DNA of 28,973 nt, from contig CAJPOF010000025.1 in NCBI GenBank assembly GCA_905372235.1, positions 1-28,973 on the forward strand, written 5' to 3'. Origin of the DNA: an uncultured Treponema sp. (GTDB lineage Bacteria > Spirochaetota > Spirochaetia > Treponematales > Treponemataceae). The notes beneath the pieces were generated by a model that saw only the letters and a program-made list of their open reading frames with translations, had not been told where the DNA came from and searched no databases. Shown piece by piece: positions 6,720 through 14,572 of this stretch (its first letter is position 1; the number at the start of each line of letters is the position of its first letter). Made by a program: the position numbers and the translations under genes.

Positions 6720-7085
6720 TTAAAAATCGTTTTCGCCATGAAGAGGAATCGATTTTCCCAAATGCCACAGTTTTTCAAGGTCATAAAATGTACGGGCAGT
6801 CTGGGACATAAGATGAACCACAATAGGTCCTAAATCCATAAGATTCCAGTCTTCGCCGTCCGGGCGTTTCCTGTTTGTGACATGAAGTTCAAGATCCTTT
6901 TCCTTTATGTAATCTTTCACCTGCTTACCCAGTCCCTGACAGTGAGCGGCGCTTGTTGCCGTAGCGATTACAAAATAGTCCGTCCAACTGTTCAGTTCAT
7001 GCACATCCAGAACCACAACATCCTTTCCTTTTCCGTCTTCAAGAAGTTTTCCAATCTCAATAGCCTTCTGTTCAATCGTTCCCAT
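6720..7085 (-). CDS. rsfS: Ribosomal silencing factor RsfS (YbeB/Iojap)
   Basis: The 121-residue protein has the family core: VVVLDVHELNSWTDYFVIAT, then the GLGKQVKDYI helix, and RPDGEDWNLMDLGPIVVHLM near residues 80-100. RsfS binds L14 on the large ribosomal subunit and blocks joining to the small one when nutrients are scarce. The start is supported by GGAGG just upstream. It is the last gene of the obg-nadD-yqeK-LCP-rsfS run, a conserved bacterial arrangement, and follows the LCP gene by 35 nt. Confidence 0.95.
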   Translation of the reverse strand: MGTIEQKAIEIGKLLEDGKGKDVVVLDVHELNSWTDYFVIATATSAAHCQGLGKQVKDYIKEKDLELHVTNRKRPDGEDWNLMDLGPIVVHLMSQTARTFYDLEKLWHLGKSIPLHGENDF

Positions 7086-7120
7086 ATGAATTACCTCCGC
7101 TTTATAAACAAAACCGACGC

Positions 7121-8353
7121 CTATCTTGCAGGACGCACGTACCTTCCGTCAAAATCTTTTCCCAATATGATAGTAAAATCCACGTCCGCAAGCACATTAT
7201 CGTCTCCCACCCCGGAAGCAACCGCCTCTTCCACGATGTTGTTACAGTGAATGAATTCTCCTACAACCCCGGCAACTTCCTTGTTTCCGATATGGTCGAT
7301 TATGACCGTCTTTTCATAATCGCTTGAGTCGGCGTTCACGACATTCAGCACGCTGTAACTCGCATTCTGAAAAAGAATGGCAGTGTTTCGTGCAAGTCCC
7401 TGCGTGGAAGTGCCGTTTTTTATCTCAAGGACATACACGCGGCTTGCAAGGGCCACGCTGTTCGTTATAAGAAGCCTGGTGCTCTGTTTCAGGGCTTCCT
7501 TTATGAAATCTCCGTTGTTCAATGGGAGCATCAGCCGCTGCCCGTCCACGATTCTGATTGGACCTGTAACCGTCTGGCGTATTGTGGACTCAGAATCCAT
7601 GTCAGAAATCAACGAAAGCAATTTATACACATCATCGGAATCGGTCAAGTTCGTGGACATAAGTTTTCCGTATTCCTTGAATATGGCTCTGTTGCTAAAA
7701 ATCTGGCTCCGTTTGTCGTGAAGAGCGGTAAAAAACGCATTCACAACATTCTGATACCTCTCGTTTATTTCAGTTTCCTCTTCATCGTCAAGTTTGTAAT
7801 GAAGATAGACTGAAATTTTGTCGCCGTCCAATGTTACAGCCCCGGAAGGTAAAAGCCAAAGTTCCCCATCATCCGAAACCTTATCCACAGGAAACGGGAT
7901 AAACACCCTCAAGCCTCCAAGCATATCCGTAAGCCTGACAAAATCATCTTGTCCAATCACCATGAAAAACGGAATGTTTACGTCAAGGACTTTCTCGATT
8001 TCTTTAAGATACGGCTCGATTCCCTTTTCGCTATAGATTCTGTCAATCCTGTCCACCCGCCCAAGACTCTGGTATATTCCACCCGTATGTCCCGGAATGT
8101 TCACCAAGGCAGCCTTCCTTGAAACCGGATAATAGATAAGCATGTTGGTAAAAACCGCCTTCCGTTCGCCGTTTTTACCGTTGTCAAGGACAAGCAGCAC
8201 ACGAATAACCTGGTCATCGGAGATTTTTTCAGCCACCTTGTCCGTGCGCAGGGAAAGCCCCACTACAATTCCGACAGAAATCATGATAAGCAAAATAATC
8301 ACAAGAAAAAACGCGCCCTTTTGTTCGTCCCTGAAATATCTTTTTTTTCCCAT
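7121..8353 (-). CDS. LytR-CpsA-Psr (LCP) family protein with LytR_C domain
   Basis: An N-terminal charged stretch and one membrane segment (about residues 14-36) anchor the protein with its bulk outside. The LCP domain at about 50-240 includes a typical strand pattern (VIRVLLVLDNG, ALVNIPGHTG, MLGGLRVFIP). LCP enzymes move lipid-linked glycans onto peptidoglycan or other envelope polymers, but some spirochaete members have no known substrate. Residues about 315-405 match the LytR_C domain (VYVLEIKNGTSTQGLARNTA...). It lies between yqeK and rsfS, where several bacteria keep an LCP gene. GGGGA sits a few nt before the ATG. Function as a glycan transferase is family-based inference. Confidence 0.88.
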   Translation of the reverse strand: MGKKRYFRDEQKGAFFLVIILLIMISVGIVVGLSLRTDKVAEKISDDQVIRVLLVLDNGKNGERKAVFTNMLIYYPVSRKAALVNIPGHTGGIYQSLGRVDRIDRIYSEKGIEPYLKEIEKVLDVNIPFFMVIGQDDFVRLTDMLGGLRVFIPFPVDKVSDDGELWLLPSGAVTLDGDKISVYLHYKLDDEEETEINERYQNVVNAFFTALHDKRSQIFSNRAIFKEYGKLMSTNLTDSDDVYKLLSLISDMDSESTIRQTVTGPIRIVDGQRLMLPLNNGDFIKEALKQSTRLLITNSVALASRVYVLEIKNGTSTQGLARNTAILFQNASYSVLNVVNADSSDYEKTVIIDHIGNKEVAGVVGEFIHCNNIVEEAVASGVGDDNVLADVDFTIILGKDFDGRYVRPAR

Positions 8354-8376
8354 TTTTTCCCCACGGATTTACAATT

Positions 8377-8970
8377 CTAGCCCAAAGATTTTAGCCAGCG
8401 CAACAGCCGAACCGATTCAGGTGCTATTTTTTTTCCTTTTTCGGAAAGATAGTCCATATTCTCCTTTAACACCTGTTCCGCCGCCCTGTTTATCGGAAGT
8501 TTATAAAGTTTTTCCAAATAATCGGAAGTTATATGCTCCCTTCCAGGTTCAACTTTGTCTGCGATAAAAAGGGATTTAGCATAATCGCCCATTCCAACTT
8601 TGCCGAAGGTGTGATTCGCTATCGCCTCAAGGATTCGCTCATCATCAAAACCGAAATCCTCCTTCATCATCACCGCCGCTGCCCTTCCATGCAACAGGCT
8701 CGGTTTCTCCTTTTCCAATTCGGTGATGGGATTATTGTCCTTTGCAGAAAGACTAAGCATCCGTTCATCGTCAAGGTTTTTGCACATGTCGTGCGCAACT
8801 CCCGCAAGGTAGCCAAGATTCTCGTCCAGTCCATAGAGCGAACAAAGTTTGCTGCACATCTCTGCGGTTCTTATCGAATGCTCATATCTTGACCTGGGTA
8901 CGGAGGTTTTCGCATATTTTTTTATTTTTTTTATGAGAGCGTCAAGTTCAGTCTCGTATTCAGTCATCAT
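8377..8970 (-). CDS. yqeK: HD-domain hydrolase YqeK (symmetrical Ap4A hydrolase)
   Basis: A 197-residue HD phosphohydrolase with His31, the His60-Asp61 pair (GVAHDMCK), His93 in LLHGRAAA, His119 in NHT and Asp137 in IADKVEP, the full metal-binding set. YqeK-type enzymes cleave diadenosine tetraphosphate symmetrically to ADP. The gene follows nadD with a 4-nt ATGA overlap and no own ribosome site, so translation should be coupled. In several bacteria nadD and yqeK are also adjacent or fused. Met1 is followed by a second Met; either could be used. Confidence 0.9.
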   Translation of the reverse strand: MMTEYETELDALIKKIKKYAKTSVPRSRYEHSIRTAEMCSKLCSLYGLDENLGYLAGVAHDMCKNLDDERMLSLSAKDNNPITELEKEKPSLLHGRAAAVMMKEDFGFDDERILEAIANHTFGKVGMGDYAKSLFIADKVEPGREHITSDYLEKLYKLPINRAAEQVLKENMDYLSEKGKKIAPESVRLLRWLKSLG

Positions 8971-9638
8971 CTAAAACCGTACAATTTATGCTCCATAATA
9001 TACTGAAAAACAGATTCAGGAACAAGATAACGGAATGCCTTGGCGCAGGCGATACGGCTTCTTATCTCAGTGGAAGAAACCGGAAGAACAGGATTTTCAA
9101 GCATGGTATGGGAATAACGGAAAGTTTCTTTAAAATCTCTGAGCTGAAAATCCCGCTGATAGCCGTTTACAGTCTCGTTTTCAAAAGAATCGATATCAAT
9201 CCCGTTTCCGTCAGGATGCCGTCTTGCGACAAGAAAATCGACCAAACTTGCGATTTTTTCAGCCTCGTGCCACCTGAAAAACTGAGCGGCGCTTTCCTCG
9301 CCAAGTATAAGACCAATTTTTCCAGACAGGATTTCCTTGTATTTTTCCGAAAGATAGCAAATGGTGTCGTAAGTATAAGAAATTCCCGCCCTCTCAATCT
9401 CGCAAGACTCACAGAAAAAAGCCTTCGCACCATGGGCGCTTGCTTCGTCACAAAATCTTTGAACCATTTCAAGCCGAATTTTTCCGGAAACATCAGAAGC
9501 CATTTTTTTGTGGGGCGGAATATTTGTAGGAACAAAGAGAACTCTCTCGTAACCAAGATCCTTTACAACGGACTCTGCAAGCATGCAATGTCCTATGTGC
9601 AAAGGATTAAAAGCTCCTCCCAAAACGGCAATTTTCAT
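8967..9638 (-). CDS. nadD: Nicotinate-nucleotide adenylyltransferase
   Basis: NadD makes deamido-NAD from nicotinate mononucleotide and ATP in the NAD pathway. The 223-residue protein begins MKIAVLGGAFNPLHIGH, with the nucleotidyltransferase HxGH motif at His14-His17. The C-terminal SSTEIRSRI signature is near residue 190. The reading frame stays open upstream into the obg 3' end, but the start at 9638 has GGAAGGG before it and begins at the domain edge, so the longer form is rejected. It starts 1 nt after the obg stop. The final codons overlap the yqeK start. Confidence 0.95.
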   Translation of the reverse strand: MKIAVLGGAFNPLHIGHCMLAESVVKDLGYERVLFVPTNIPPHKKMASDVSGKIRLEMVQRFCDEASAHGAKAFFCESCEIERAGISYTYDTICYLSEKYKEILSGKIGLILGEESAAQFFRWHEAEKIASLVDFLVARRHPDGNGIDIDSFENETVNGYQRDFQLRDFKETFRYSHTMLENPVLPVSSTEIRSRIACAKAFRYLVPESVFQYIMEHKLYGFR

Positions 9639-9639
9639 T

Positions 9640-10758
9640 CTACCCTTCCATTCCCGGATACTGAACCGGAATATCATCATCAGGCAGGATATTTTCCATA
9701 AAACTCGGGGAACTGAATTTCTTCCCTGATTCGCTGATTCGCTCTCCGTTTTCAAGCGCATCCACAAGCGTCATTATCGCCGACTTCGCATTCTTCATTC
9801 CGTAATTATTCAGGACAGAAATCGGAATGACCTTTGTTTCAGGCTCTTTTTCACCAATAAATTCCGCCAGTTTAAGGGCATTCTCTTTTGCGCCTTCCAA
9901 ATCTATCTTGTTTGCAAGAACAATCCTTGGCTTATCCATAAGATTTTTTGAATAATTTTTCAGTTCAGAACAAAGCGTGCCGTATGCAGAAAGATAGTTT
10001 TCCTCGGAACAGTCAACCATAAAAAGAAGACAAGCCGTCCTTGCGATGTGCTTCAGAAAATCAAATCCAAGCCCGACACCTTCGGAAGCCCCCTCGATGA
10101 TTCCGGGAATGTCAGCGATTATTATGTCCTGCTCTTCGTCAACTCTGAGAACCCCAAGATTCGGGATTTTTGTGGTAAACGGATACGGCGCAATTTTCGG
10201 GCGGGCATTTGTAAACGCCGTAAGAAGCGAAGATTTTCCTGCATTCGGAAAACCTACAAGCCCGACATCAGCCATTATGCTCAGTTCCAGATGCAATGTC
10301 CGCATTTCGCCCGGAGTCCCCGGATGGGCATAACGCGGCGCCTGATTCGTGGAACTTTTGAAATGAACATTGCCCCAGCCGCCTTTCCCGCCCTCAAGGA
10401 AAAGGAACGTAGCACCGTCGGAATCGGTCGTGAAGTCGTGAATCAATTCACCGCTTTCCGCATCCCGGATTGTGGTTCCGGGCGGAACGGGAATTACCAC
10501 ATCCTCGCCGTCCTTCCCAAAACGATTCCAGCCTTGCCCGTCGCCGCCATTTTTTGCCTTGAAAATTCTATGATGCCTAAGTTTTGAAAGAGTCCTCATG
10601 TTCTTCTTCATCATGAAGATGACATCGCCACCCTTTCCGCCGTCGCCGCCGTTAGGACCTCCATGCGGAATGTATTTTTCCCTCCGGAACGAGATACAGC
10701 CGTTTCCGCCCTTGCCCGAACGAACCTCGATTACAGCCTCGTCTGCAAAATTAAACAT
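9640..10758 (-). CDS. obg: Obg/CgtA GTPase
   Basis: A 372-residue essential GTPase of 50S ribosome assembly and stress control. The glycine-rich Obg fold fills residues 1-160 (GKGGNGCISFRREKYIPHGG and related repeats). The G domain follows with G1 GFPNAGKS (169-176), G3 DIPG and G4 NKID. A short charged tail without an OCT domain ends the protein, as in many bacteria. GAGG lies before the ATG. It follows rpmA across a terminator-like hairpin, so part of its expression may depend on read-through or on an unidentified promoter in that short gap. Confidence 0.97.
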   Translation of the reverse strand: MFNFADEAVIEVRSGKGGNGCISFRREKYIPHGGPNGGDGGKGGDVIFMMKKNMRTLSKLRHHRIFKAKNGGDGQGWNRFGKDGEDVVIPVPPGTTIRDAESGELIHDFTTDSDGATFLFLEGGKGGWGNVHFKSSTNQAPRYAHPGTPGEMRTLHLELSIMADVGLVGFPNAGKSSLLTAFTNARPKIAPYPFTTKIPNLGVLRVDEEQDIIIADIPGIIEGASEGVGLGFDFLKHIARTACLLFMVDCSEENYLSAYGTLCSELKNYSKNLMDKPRIVLANKIDLEGAKENALKLAEFIGEKEPETKVIPISVLNNYGMKNAKSAIMTLVDALENGERISESGKKFSSPSFMENILPDDDIPVQYPGMEG

Positions 10759-10791
10759 AAAAACCTCGCCAAATACTTCGACTCGTAAAAC

Positions 10792-10829
10792 AAAAAAAAT
10801 ACCCGGTCAGACAGTTCCAGCCGGGTAGT
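10792..10829 (-). terminator. Intrinsic terminator between rpmA and obg
   Basis: On the minus strand TACCCGG (10827-10821) and CCGGGTA (10806-10800) form a stem with a 13-nt loop, followed by eight T residues. It should end most rplU-prp-rpmA transcripts before obg, or attenuate them. Confidence 0.85.
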
Positions 10830-10856
10830 CAGAAAAAAAAACAGGATTATCCCAAA

Positions 10857-11114
10857 TTAAGAATTTACAGGTTTTACAGAAATCCACTTTCTGTTCATTC
10901 TCTCATGGAAAACGACCGTACCATCTGCCGTAGCAAACAGACTATCGTCTCCTCCCCTCATAACATTGTCTCCGGGATGGAATTTAGTGCCGCGCTGGCG
11001 GACAAGTATAGAACCGGCCGTGACCTTTTCACCATCATATCTTTTCACACCCAAATTCTTAGGATTTGAATCGCGACCGTTTTTTGCGCCGCTTCCGCCT
11101 CTAGTTCTTCCCAT
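10857..11114 (-). CDS. rpmA: 50S ribosomal protein L27
   Basis: The 85-residue protein begins MGRTRGGSGAKNGRD and continues with the L27 core (GSILVRQRGTKFHPGDNVMRGGDD). L27's N-terminus reaches the peptidyl-transferase centre. ATG at 11114 is supported by AGGAG with 7 nt spacing. The frame is open for ten more codons upstream to a TTG at 11144 that overlaps the prp stop (TTGA). Those codons read LRLDLCRSNI, curiously like the MLRLDL of the Firmicutes L27 leader. Translation from TTG is possible but less likely. A terminator follows the gene. Confidence 0.96.
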   Translation of the reverse strand: MGRTRGGSGAKNGRDSNPKNLGVKRYDGEKVTAGSILVRQRGTKFHPGDNVMRGGDDSLFATADGTVVFHERMNRKWISVKPVNS

Positions 11115-11140
11115 AATATTACTCCTGCAGAGGTCTAACC

Positions 11141-11479
11141 TCAAAGTATTTTACAATTTAATTTCAAATTGTCGGGAAACTCTTCTTGAACAGCTTCCAA
11201 GCCGGTAACAAGAAAATCTCCCGCAAAAACCAGTCTTTCTTCCATCATGGAATCAAGACCGATATTTTTTATCTCAAAACTCAAAAACCCTCTCTCAGGG
11301 GCATCGAATTCAAGTTTTATACCGTCTGTTTTTTCCAGCATCCGCAACGTAGTCTTAAGCAAGACAGAAACCGAAGCACATACTATGTCAAAACCTTTTA
11401 CGGCATATCCGGAGTGGCCTTCTGCCATGCATCGCACCAGCGAACCGCTCCTATTGCGCTCTAAAAGCACACTTATCAT
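11141..11479 (-). CDS. prp: Ribosomal-processing cysteine protease Prp
   Basis: The 112-residue protein has His22 in EGHSGYA and Cys34 in GFDIVCASVS, the same positions as the catalytic pair of Staphylococcus aureus Prp. In Firmicutes Prp removes an N-terminal extension from L27 at an FF/A site. Here the gene sits between rplU and rpmA as usual, yet the L27 gene beside it carries no FFA site. No Shine-Dalgarno sequence precedes the ATG at 11479, 14 nt after the rplU stop, so translation may be coupled. The protease fold is well supported; its substrate in this organism is unknown. Confidence 0.9.
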   Translation of the reverse strand: MISVLLERNRSGSLVRCMAEGHSGYAVKGFDIVCASVSVLLKTTLRMLEKTDGIKLEFDAPERGFLSFEIKNIGLDSMMEERLVFAGDFLVTGLEAVQEEFPDNLKLNCKIL

Positions 11480-11493
11480 CTTAAAGTGAGGAT

Positions 11494-11808
11494 TTAGGCA
11501 AGAACGATATCTTCAACCCTGACCCTTGTATACTGCTGCCTATGACCTATCGTTCTGTGGTAATCCTTCTTTGATTTGTACTTATAGACGATTATTTTTT
11601 TGTCTTTGAAAGTATCTTCGACAACCACGGAAACCTTCGCTCCGTTCACATAAGGAGTTCCTACAGAAACCTTATCGCCATCGCTCACAAGAAGAACGGA
11701 ATCGATGTCTATCTTTGCACCGCTTTCCACATTCAGTTTATCTACCGTAAGAATTGCGCCTTTCTCAGCTTTGTACTGTTTGCCTTTATAATCAACAAGA
11801 GCGTACAT
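11494..11808 (-). CDS. rplU: 50S ribosomal protein L21
   Basis: The 104-residue protein has the family start MYALVDYKGKQYK, the VSVGTPYVNGAKV segment and the basic KYKSKKDYHRTIGHRQQYT C-terminus that binds 23S rRNA. The start is placed at 11808, with GAGGTG before it; an in-frame codon four residues upstream is not supported. It is the first gene of the rplU-prp-rpmA unit, about 80 nt behind a strong promoter. Confidence 0.97.
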   Translation of the reverse strand: MYALVDYKGKQYKAEKGAILTVDKLNVESGAKIDIDSVLLVSDGDKVSVGTPYVNGAKVSVVVEDTFKDKKIIVYKYKSKKDYHRTIGHRQQYTRVRVEDIVLA

Positions 11809-11897
11809 AAAACACCTCAAAAATAAATTTATATGTGCAAAAAGTCGCAGTATCTAACGGGTCATACCACAACCCCTTCATCATAATAGCACGGATG

Positions 11898-11927
11898 ATA
11901 ATATCAGAAACCGCCTCTTAATGTCAA
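11898..11927 (-). promoter_or_regulatory. Promoter of rplU-prp-rpmA
   Basis: On the minus strand TTGACA (11927-11922) and TATTAT (11903-11898) are 18 bp apart. The expected leader of about 83 nt contains a small possible stem (GGGTT/GACCC), which could be a ribosomal-protein leader element; I see no clear match to a known class. Confidence 0.7.
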
Positions 11928-11967
11928 TATTAAGGCCAATCAAATTAAGGACTTACGCATAAGAACC

Positions 11968-12025
11968 TATATTCCAAAAAATAACCATTACCGAAAAAAA
12001 TCGGCTGCACCCCCAGCAACCCTGC
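11968..12025. repeat. Dispersed intergenic repeat, copy 1
   Basis: A stretch running from CCTATATTCC through ATAACCATTACCG to AATCGGCTGCACCCCCAGCA closely matches 25447-25505 (copy 2), with a few substitutions and one small gap. Both copies lie in gaps between leftward genes and have the same orientation. Confidence 0.7.
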
Positions 12026-12054
12026 CGTTCACCGCAGCTGACCGTAAGCGGACT

Positions 12055-12096
12055 GCGCGGCTCGGCGGCATTGCCGCCACCCCGCGTTCCTCCGTT
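12055..12096. other. Strong GC-rich hairpin inside the MITE-like element
   Basis: GGCGGC and GCCGCC pair around the loop ATT, and outside them CGCGG and CCGCG extend the stem across a 3/3 internal loop. There is no U tract on either strand, so it is unlikely to be a normal intrinsic terminator. It could be a REP-like or RNA-stabilising structure at the htrA 3' end. Confidence 0.55.
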
Positions 12097-12175
12097 TTTA
12101 TTTTATGCTATGTCTCTTTTCTGCGTATACATTTTTCATGCGTAATCCTTACACCAAATTAAGGAAAGAACTAAT

Positions 12176-13663
12176 CTAGAACTTGTATGTTCCTGTGGTT
12201 ATCGTTCCGCCGTTTGAATATATGTCGAAATTGATTGTCCTGTCTGCTTTTGAAAGTTCGCCATAGAACTCAGAAAGATTTTTTACTCCGACTCCGTTTA
12301 CTGCCGTTATTATATCGGTATCCTGAATGCGAAGAGACGCCGCAGGCGATTTTTCCATCACGTTCGATACAACCACTCCCTTCACCTTGTCCTCAAGATT
12401 TAGTTCTTTTCTGACGTTTTCCGTAAGCGGAGATGCGATAAAGCCCGGCCAAAGTTTTCCGTTGTCAGAAGAAACCTTTTCGGAACGTTCTTCGATTTTA
12501 ATATTAAGTTCGACTGTTTTTCCGCTTCTGATTACCTTGAACTTAGCCTGTGAACCCGCCTCCAAAAGTCCTACATCACGCACAAGCTGGTTCACGTTCT
12601 TAACCTTGTTTCCGTTCAGTTCTATGATGTAGTCGCCAGGATGCATTCCGCATTTCTGCGCAGGCGAGCCTATGAAAAGCTGCGATGCCAAAGCACCGTC
12701 CTTGTCTCCGACCCCAAGTTCGCTCTTGTATTCTTTTGTCGCATCCATCAGAGAAACGCCAAGCCAACCGTAGACAATTTTTCCGTCCGAGATGAATGAA
12801 TCTATCGCGTTTTTGATGTTGTTTATAGGAATAGAAAAGCCAAGTCCTTGCGAACCGCCCGATTGTGACGCAATCCAAGTGTTGATTCCAATGACTTCGC
12901 CGTAAATGTTCACAAGAGGACCGCCTGAATTTCCTTGATTTATGGCAGCGTCTGTCTGAATGAAGTCATTTATGTTTCCTATCCCCGAACCGGAGCGTCC
13001 TTTTGCGCTGATGATTCCCTGCGTCACGGACTGGCTGAAGCCCAAAGGAGCGCCCATCGCAAAACATATGTCACCTGTCTGAACTTTGTCGGAATCGCCA
13101 AGCATCGCCACAGGAATTTCTTTATCCTTAGTCTCAAACGAAACCAATGCAATGTCCATCCTACTGTCTGCGCCTACAAGTTTTCCGTCGAATTCCCTGC
13201 CATCGTTCAACTTCACCACAATCTTGGTTGCATCGCCTGCCACATGATTGTTCGTAAGCACATATAAGGTGTTTCCTGTTCGACGGACAATTACGCCTGA
13301 GCCAAGCCCTTTCTGCTCGTATGATCTTTGCTTCTTACCACCGCCGTTATCCTGAGCGCCCGGATTTCCAAAGAAAAATCTCCTGAAATCCTCAAAAGGG
13401 TCTATCGCCGTTACGGTTTTAGTCTCTGTAACGTCCACCTCAACCACCGACGGAAGAAGCCCGTTGCTGATTGCCCTAAACGAATCTTGCAGAGCCTCCA
13501 CAATTCTAAGGCTGTCTTGGGAAATCAATTTGGATGGGGTTTCTGCATATACTGTGTCCGCAGACCCCTTAACGCTTATTTTTCCGCAAGAAATATAGAC
13601 CACGGCAAATGCAAAAGCCGCGGCTGTCAATGTTCCCATAAAAGTTTTTGTCCACTTTTTCAT
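12176..13663 (-). CDS. HtrA/DegP-family periplasmic serine protease
   Basis: An N-terminal membrane anchor or signal (about residues 8-26) leads to a trypsin-like domain with the triad His140 (TNNHVAG), Asp170 (SRMDIAL) and Ser246 (QGNSGGPL). Two PDZ domains follow, at about 305-390 (YGWLGVSLMD, SPAQKCGMHPGDYI) and 410-490 (SPAASLRIQDTDIITAVNG). HtrA proteases degrade or refold damaged envelope proteins. A Phe/Gly/Asp-rich loop lies between strand 1 and the catalytic His, as in DegP/DegQ. A Cys at position 26 has no good lipobox. GGAGG is about 10 nt before the start. The gene stands alone after map, with an inverted repeat around its promoter region. Confidence 0.93.
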   Translation of the reverse strand: MKKWTKTFMGTLTAAAFAFAVVYISCGKISVKGSADTVYAETPSKLISQDSLRIVEALQDSFRAISNGLLPSVVEVDVTETKTVTAIDPFEDFRRFFFGNPGAQDNGGGKKQRSYEQKGLGSGVIVRRTGNTLYVLTNNHVAGDATKIVVKLNDGREFDGKLVGADSRMDIALVSFETKDKEIPVAMLGDSDKVQTGDICFAMGAPLGFSQSVTQGIISAKGRSGSGIGNINDFIQTDAAINQGNSGGPLVNIYGEVIGINTWIASQSGGSQGLGFSIPINNIKNAIDSFISDGKIVYGWLGVSLMDATKEYKSELGVGDKDGALASQLFIGSPAQKCGMHPGDYIIELNGNKVKNVNQLVRDVGLLEAGSQAKFKVIRSGKTVELNIKIEERSEKVSSDNGKLWPGFIASPLTENVRKELNLEDKVKGVVVSNVMEKSPAASLRIQDTDIITAVNGVGVKNLSEFYGELSKADRTINFDIYSNGGTITTGTYKF

Positions 13664-13699
13664 CTTTTCTAATCCTCCAAAATGTGCGTTTTGCGCTTT

Positions 13700-13763
13700 T
13701 TCTAGATAAATAAAAAAATGATAGTATAGTTACAACAAAATCGGTGCAAAAAATTATCTAGAA
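13700..13763 (-). promoter_or_regulatory. Inverted repeat framing the presumed htrA promoter
   Basis: TTCTAGATAA (13700-13709) and TTATCTAGAA (13754-13763) are perfect 10-bp inverted arms 44 bp apart. The right-hand arm begins with the stop codon of map. A TATACT box (13728-13723 on the minus strand) lies between them, without a convincing -35. The arms could be operator half-sites or fold the region, but function is unproven. Confidence 0.4.
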
Positions 13764-14521
13764 TAATTCAAATCGGTAAGTATTTCGGTGTGATCCTCAA
13801 AAACGGCGACCGTATGCTCCTCATGGGCGGAAAACTTATGGTCTTCGGTGTACACCGTCCAGCCGTCGTGTTGGTCTACATAAACATCCGCAGTTCCGAT
13901 GTTTATCATCGGTTCTATAGCCAAAACCATGCCAGGGACAATTCTCGGATTCGGACCAGTGCTTGGGCAATTCGGAATGCTGGGATCTTCATGAACATCA
14001 AGTCCGACCCCATGCCCGCAAAAATCGTAGACAACCCCGTAGCCGTTCCTTGTAGCGATGTCGTAAACGGCCCTCGAAATGTCACTTATTCTGTTTCCGA
14101 CACGGCAGGCTTCTATTCCGGCAGCAAGACATTCAAGCGCCACGTCGTCCAGTTTTTTTACTTCCGGAAGCGGTTTTCCGACAAGAACGGAATGGCAGGA
14201 ATCGCTTATGAAACCGCCAAGATTTATGCCTCCGTCCAACGAAACTATGTCGCCCGATTTTATGATTCTTTTTTTCGAGGGAATTCCATGGATTACCTGA
14301 TCGTTCACGCTTATGCACAGCGCACCGGGAAAATCTTCCTGATACCACGCAGGTTTTCCGCCATGCTCCTTTATGAATTTCACAGCCAAATCGTCAATGT
14401 CTTTTGTGGACATTCCCTCTCCATCCTTCACAATCGGAATTATGAAATTAAACATATCCGCGAGCAGGTGGCAGGATTTTCTGATTCCTTCGATTTCGTC
14501 TTCATTTTTAAGTTTAATCAT
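13754..14521 (-). CDS. map: Type I methionine aminopeptidase
   Basis: The enzyme removes N-terminal Met from new proteins. The 255-residue protein has the five metal ligands at positions almost identical to Escherichia coli MAP: Asp96, Asp107, His170, Glu203 and Glu235, and a substrate His79 in VIHGIP. The second aspartate is in FISDSCHS rather than the common GDTSR. No zinc-finger extension is present. It follows the J-domain gene by 51 nt and precedes htrA by 90 nt. Confidence 0.95.
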   Translation of the reverse strand: MIKLKNEDEIEGIRKSCHLLADMFNFIIPIVKDGEGMSTKDIDDLAVKFIKEHGGKPAWYQEDFPGALCISVNDQVIHGIPSKKRIIKSGDIVSLDGGINLGGFISDSCHSVLVGKPLPEVKKLDDVALECLAAGIEACRVGNRISDISRAVYDIATRNGYGVVYDFCGHGVGLDVHEDPSIPNCPSTGPNPRIVPGMVLAIEPMINIGTADVYVDQHDGWTVYTEDHKFSAHEEHTVAVFEDHTEILTDLNYSR

Positions 14522-14572
14522 ATGTCATCGTCCTATAAAAACTGTTTTTTGAAAGATTTTGGTTTGTCTTTC

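Larger units (their letters stand above)
11941..12164. mobile_element. MITE-like intergenic element, about 200 bp
   Basis: The gap between rplU and htrA holds a non-coding block whose ends match as imperfect inverted repeats: AAGGACTTACGCAT (11947-11960) and ATGCGTAATCCTT (12138-12150), one base shorter. A 10-bp direct repeat CAAATTAAGG (11941-11950 and 12155-12164) flanks it like a target-site duplication. The interior is far richer in GC than its edges and folds into a strong hairpin. No transposase is encoded, so any mobility would depend on an enzyme elsewhere. Chance similarity of the ends is not excluded. Confidence 0.45.

Noticed and set aside
6556..6768. A 70-codon minus-strand frame after rsfS
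   Set aside because: It overlaps the rsfS end in another frame, has no ribosome site and no domain; the stretch is more likely the 3' untranslated region before the terminator.
9639..9767. 43-codon extension of NadD into obg
   Set aside because: NadD normally starts at the nucleotidyltransferase strand MKIAVLGGAFNP, and a ribosome site lies directly before it.
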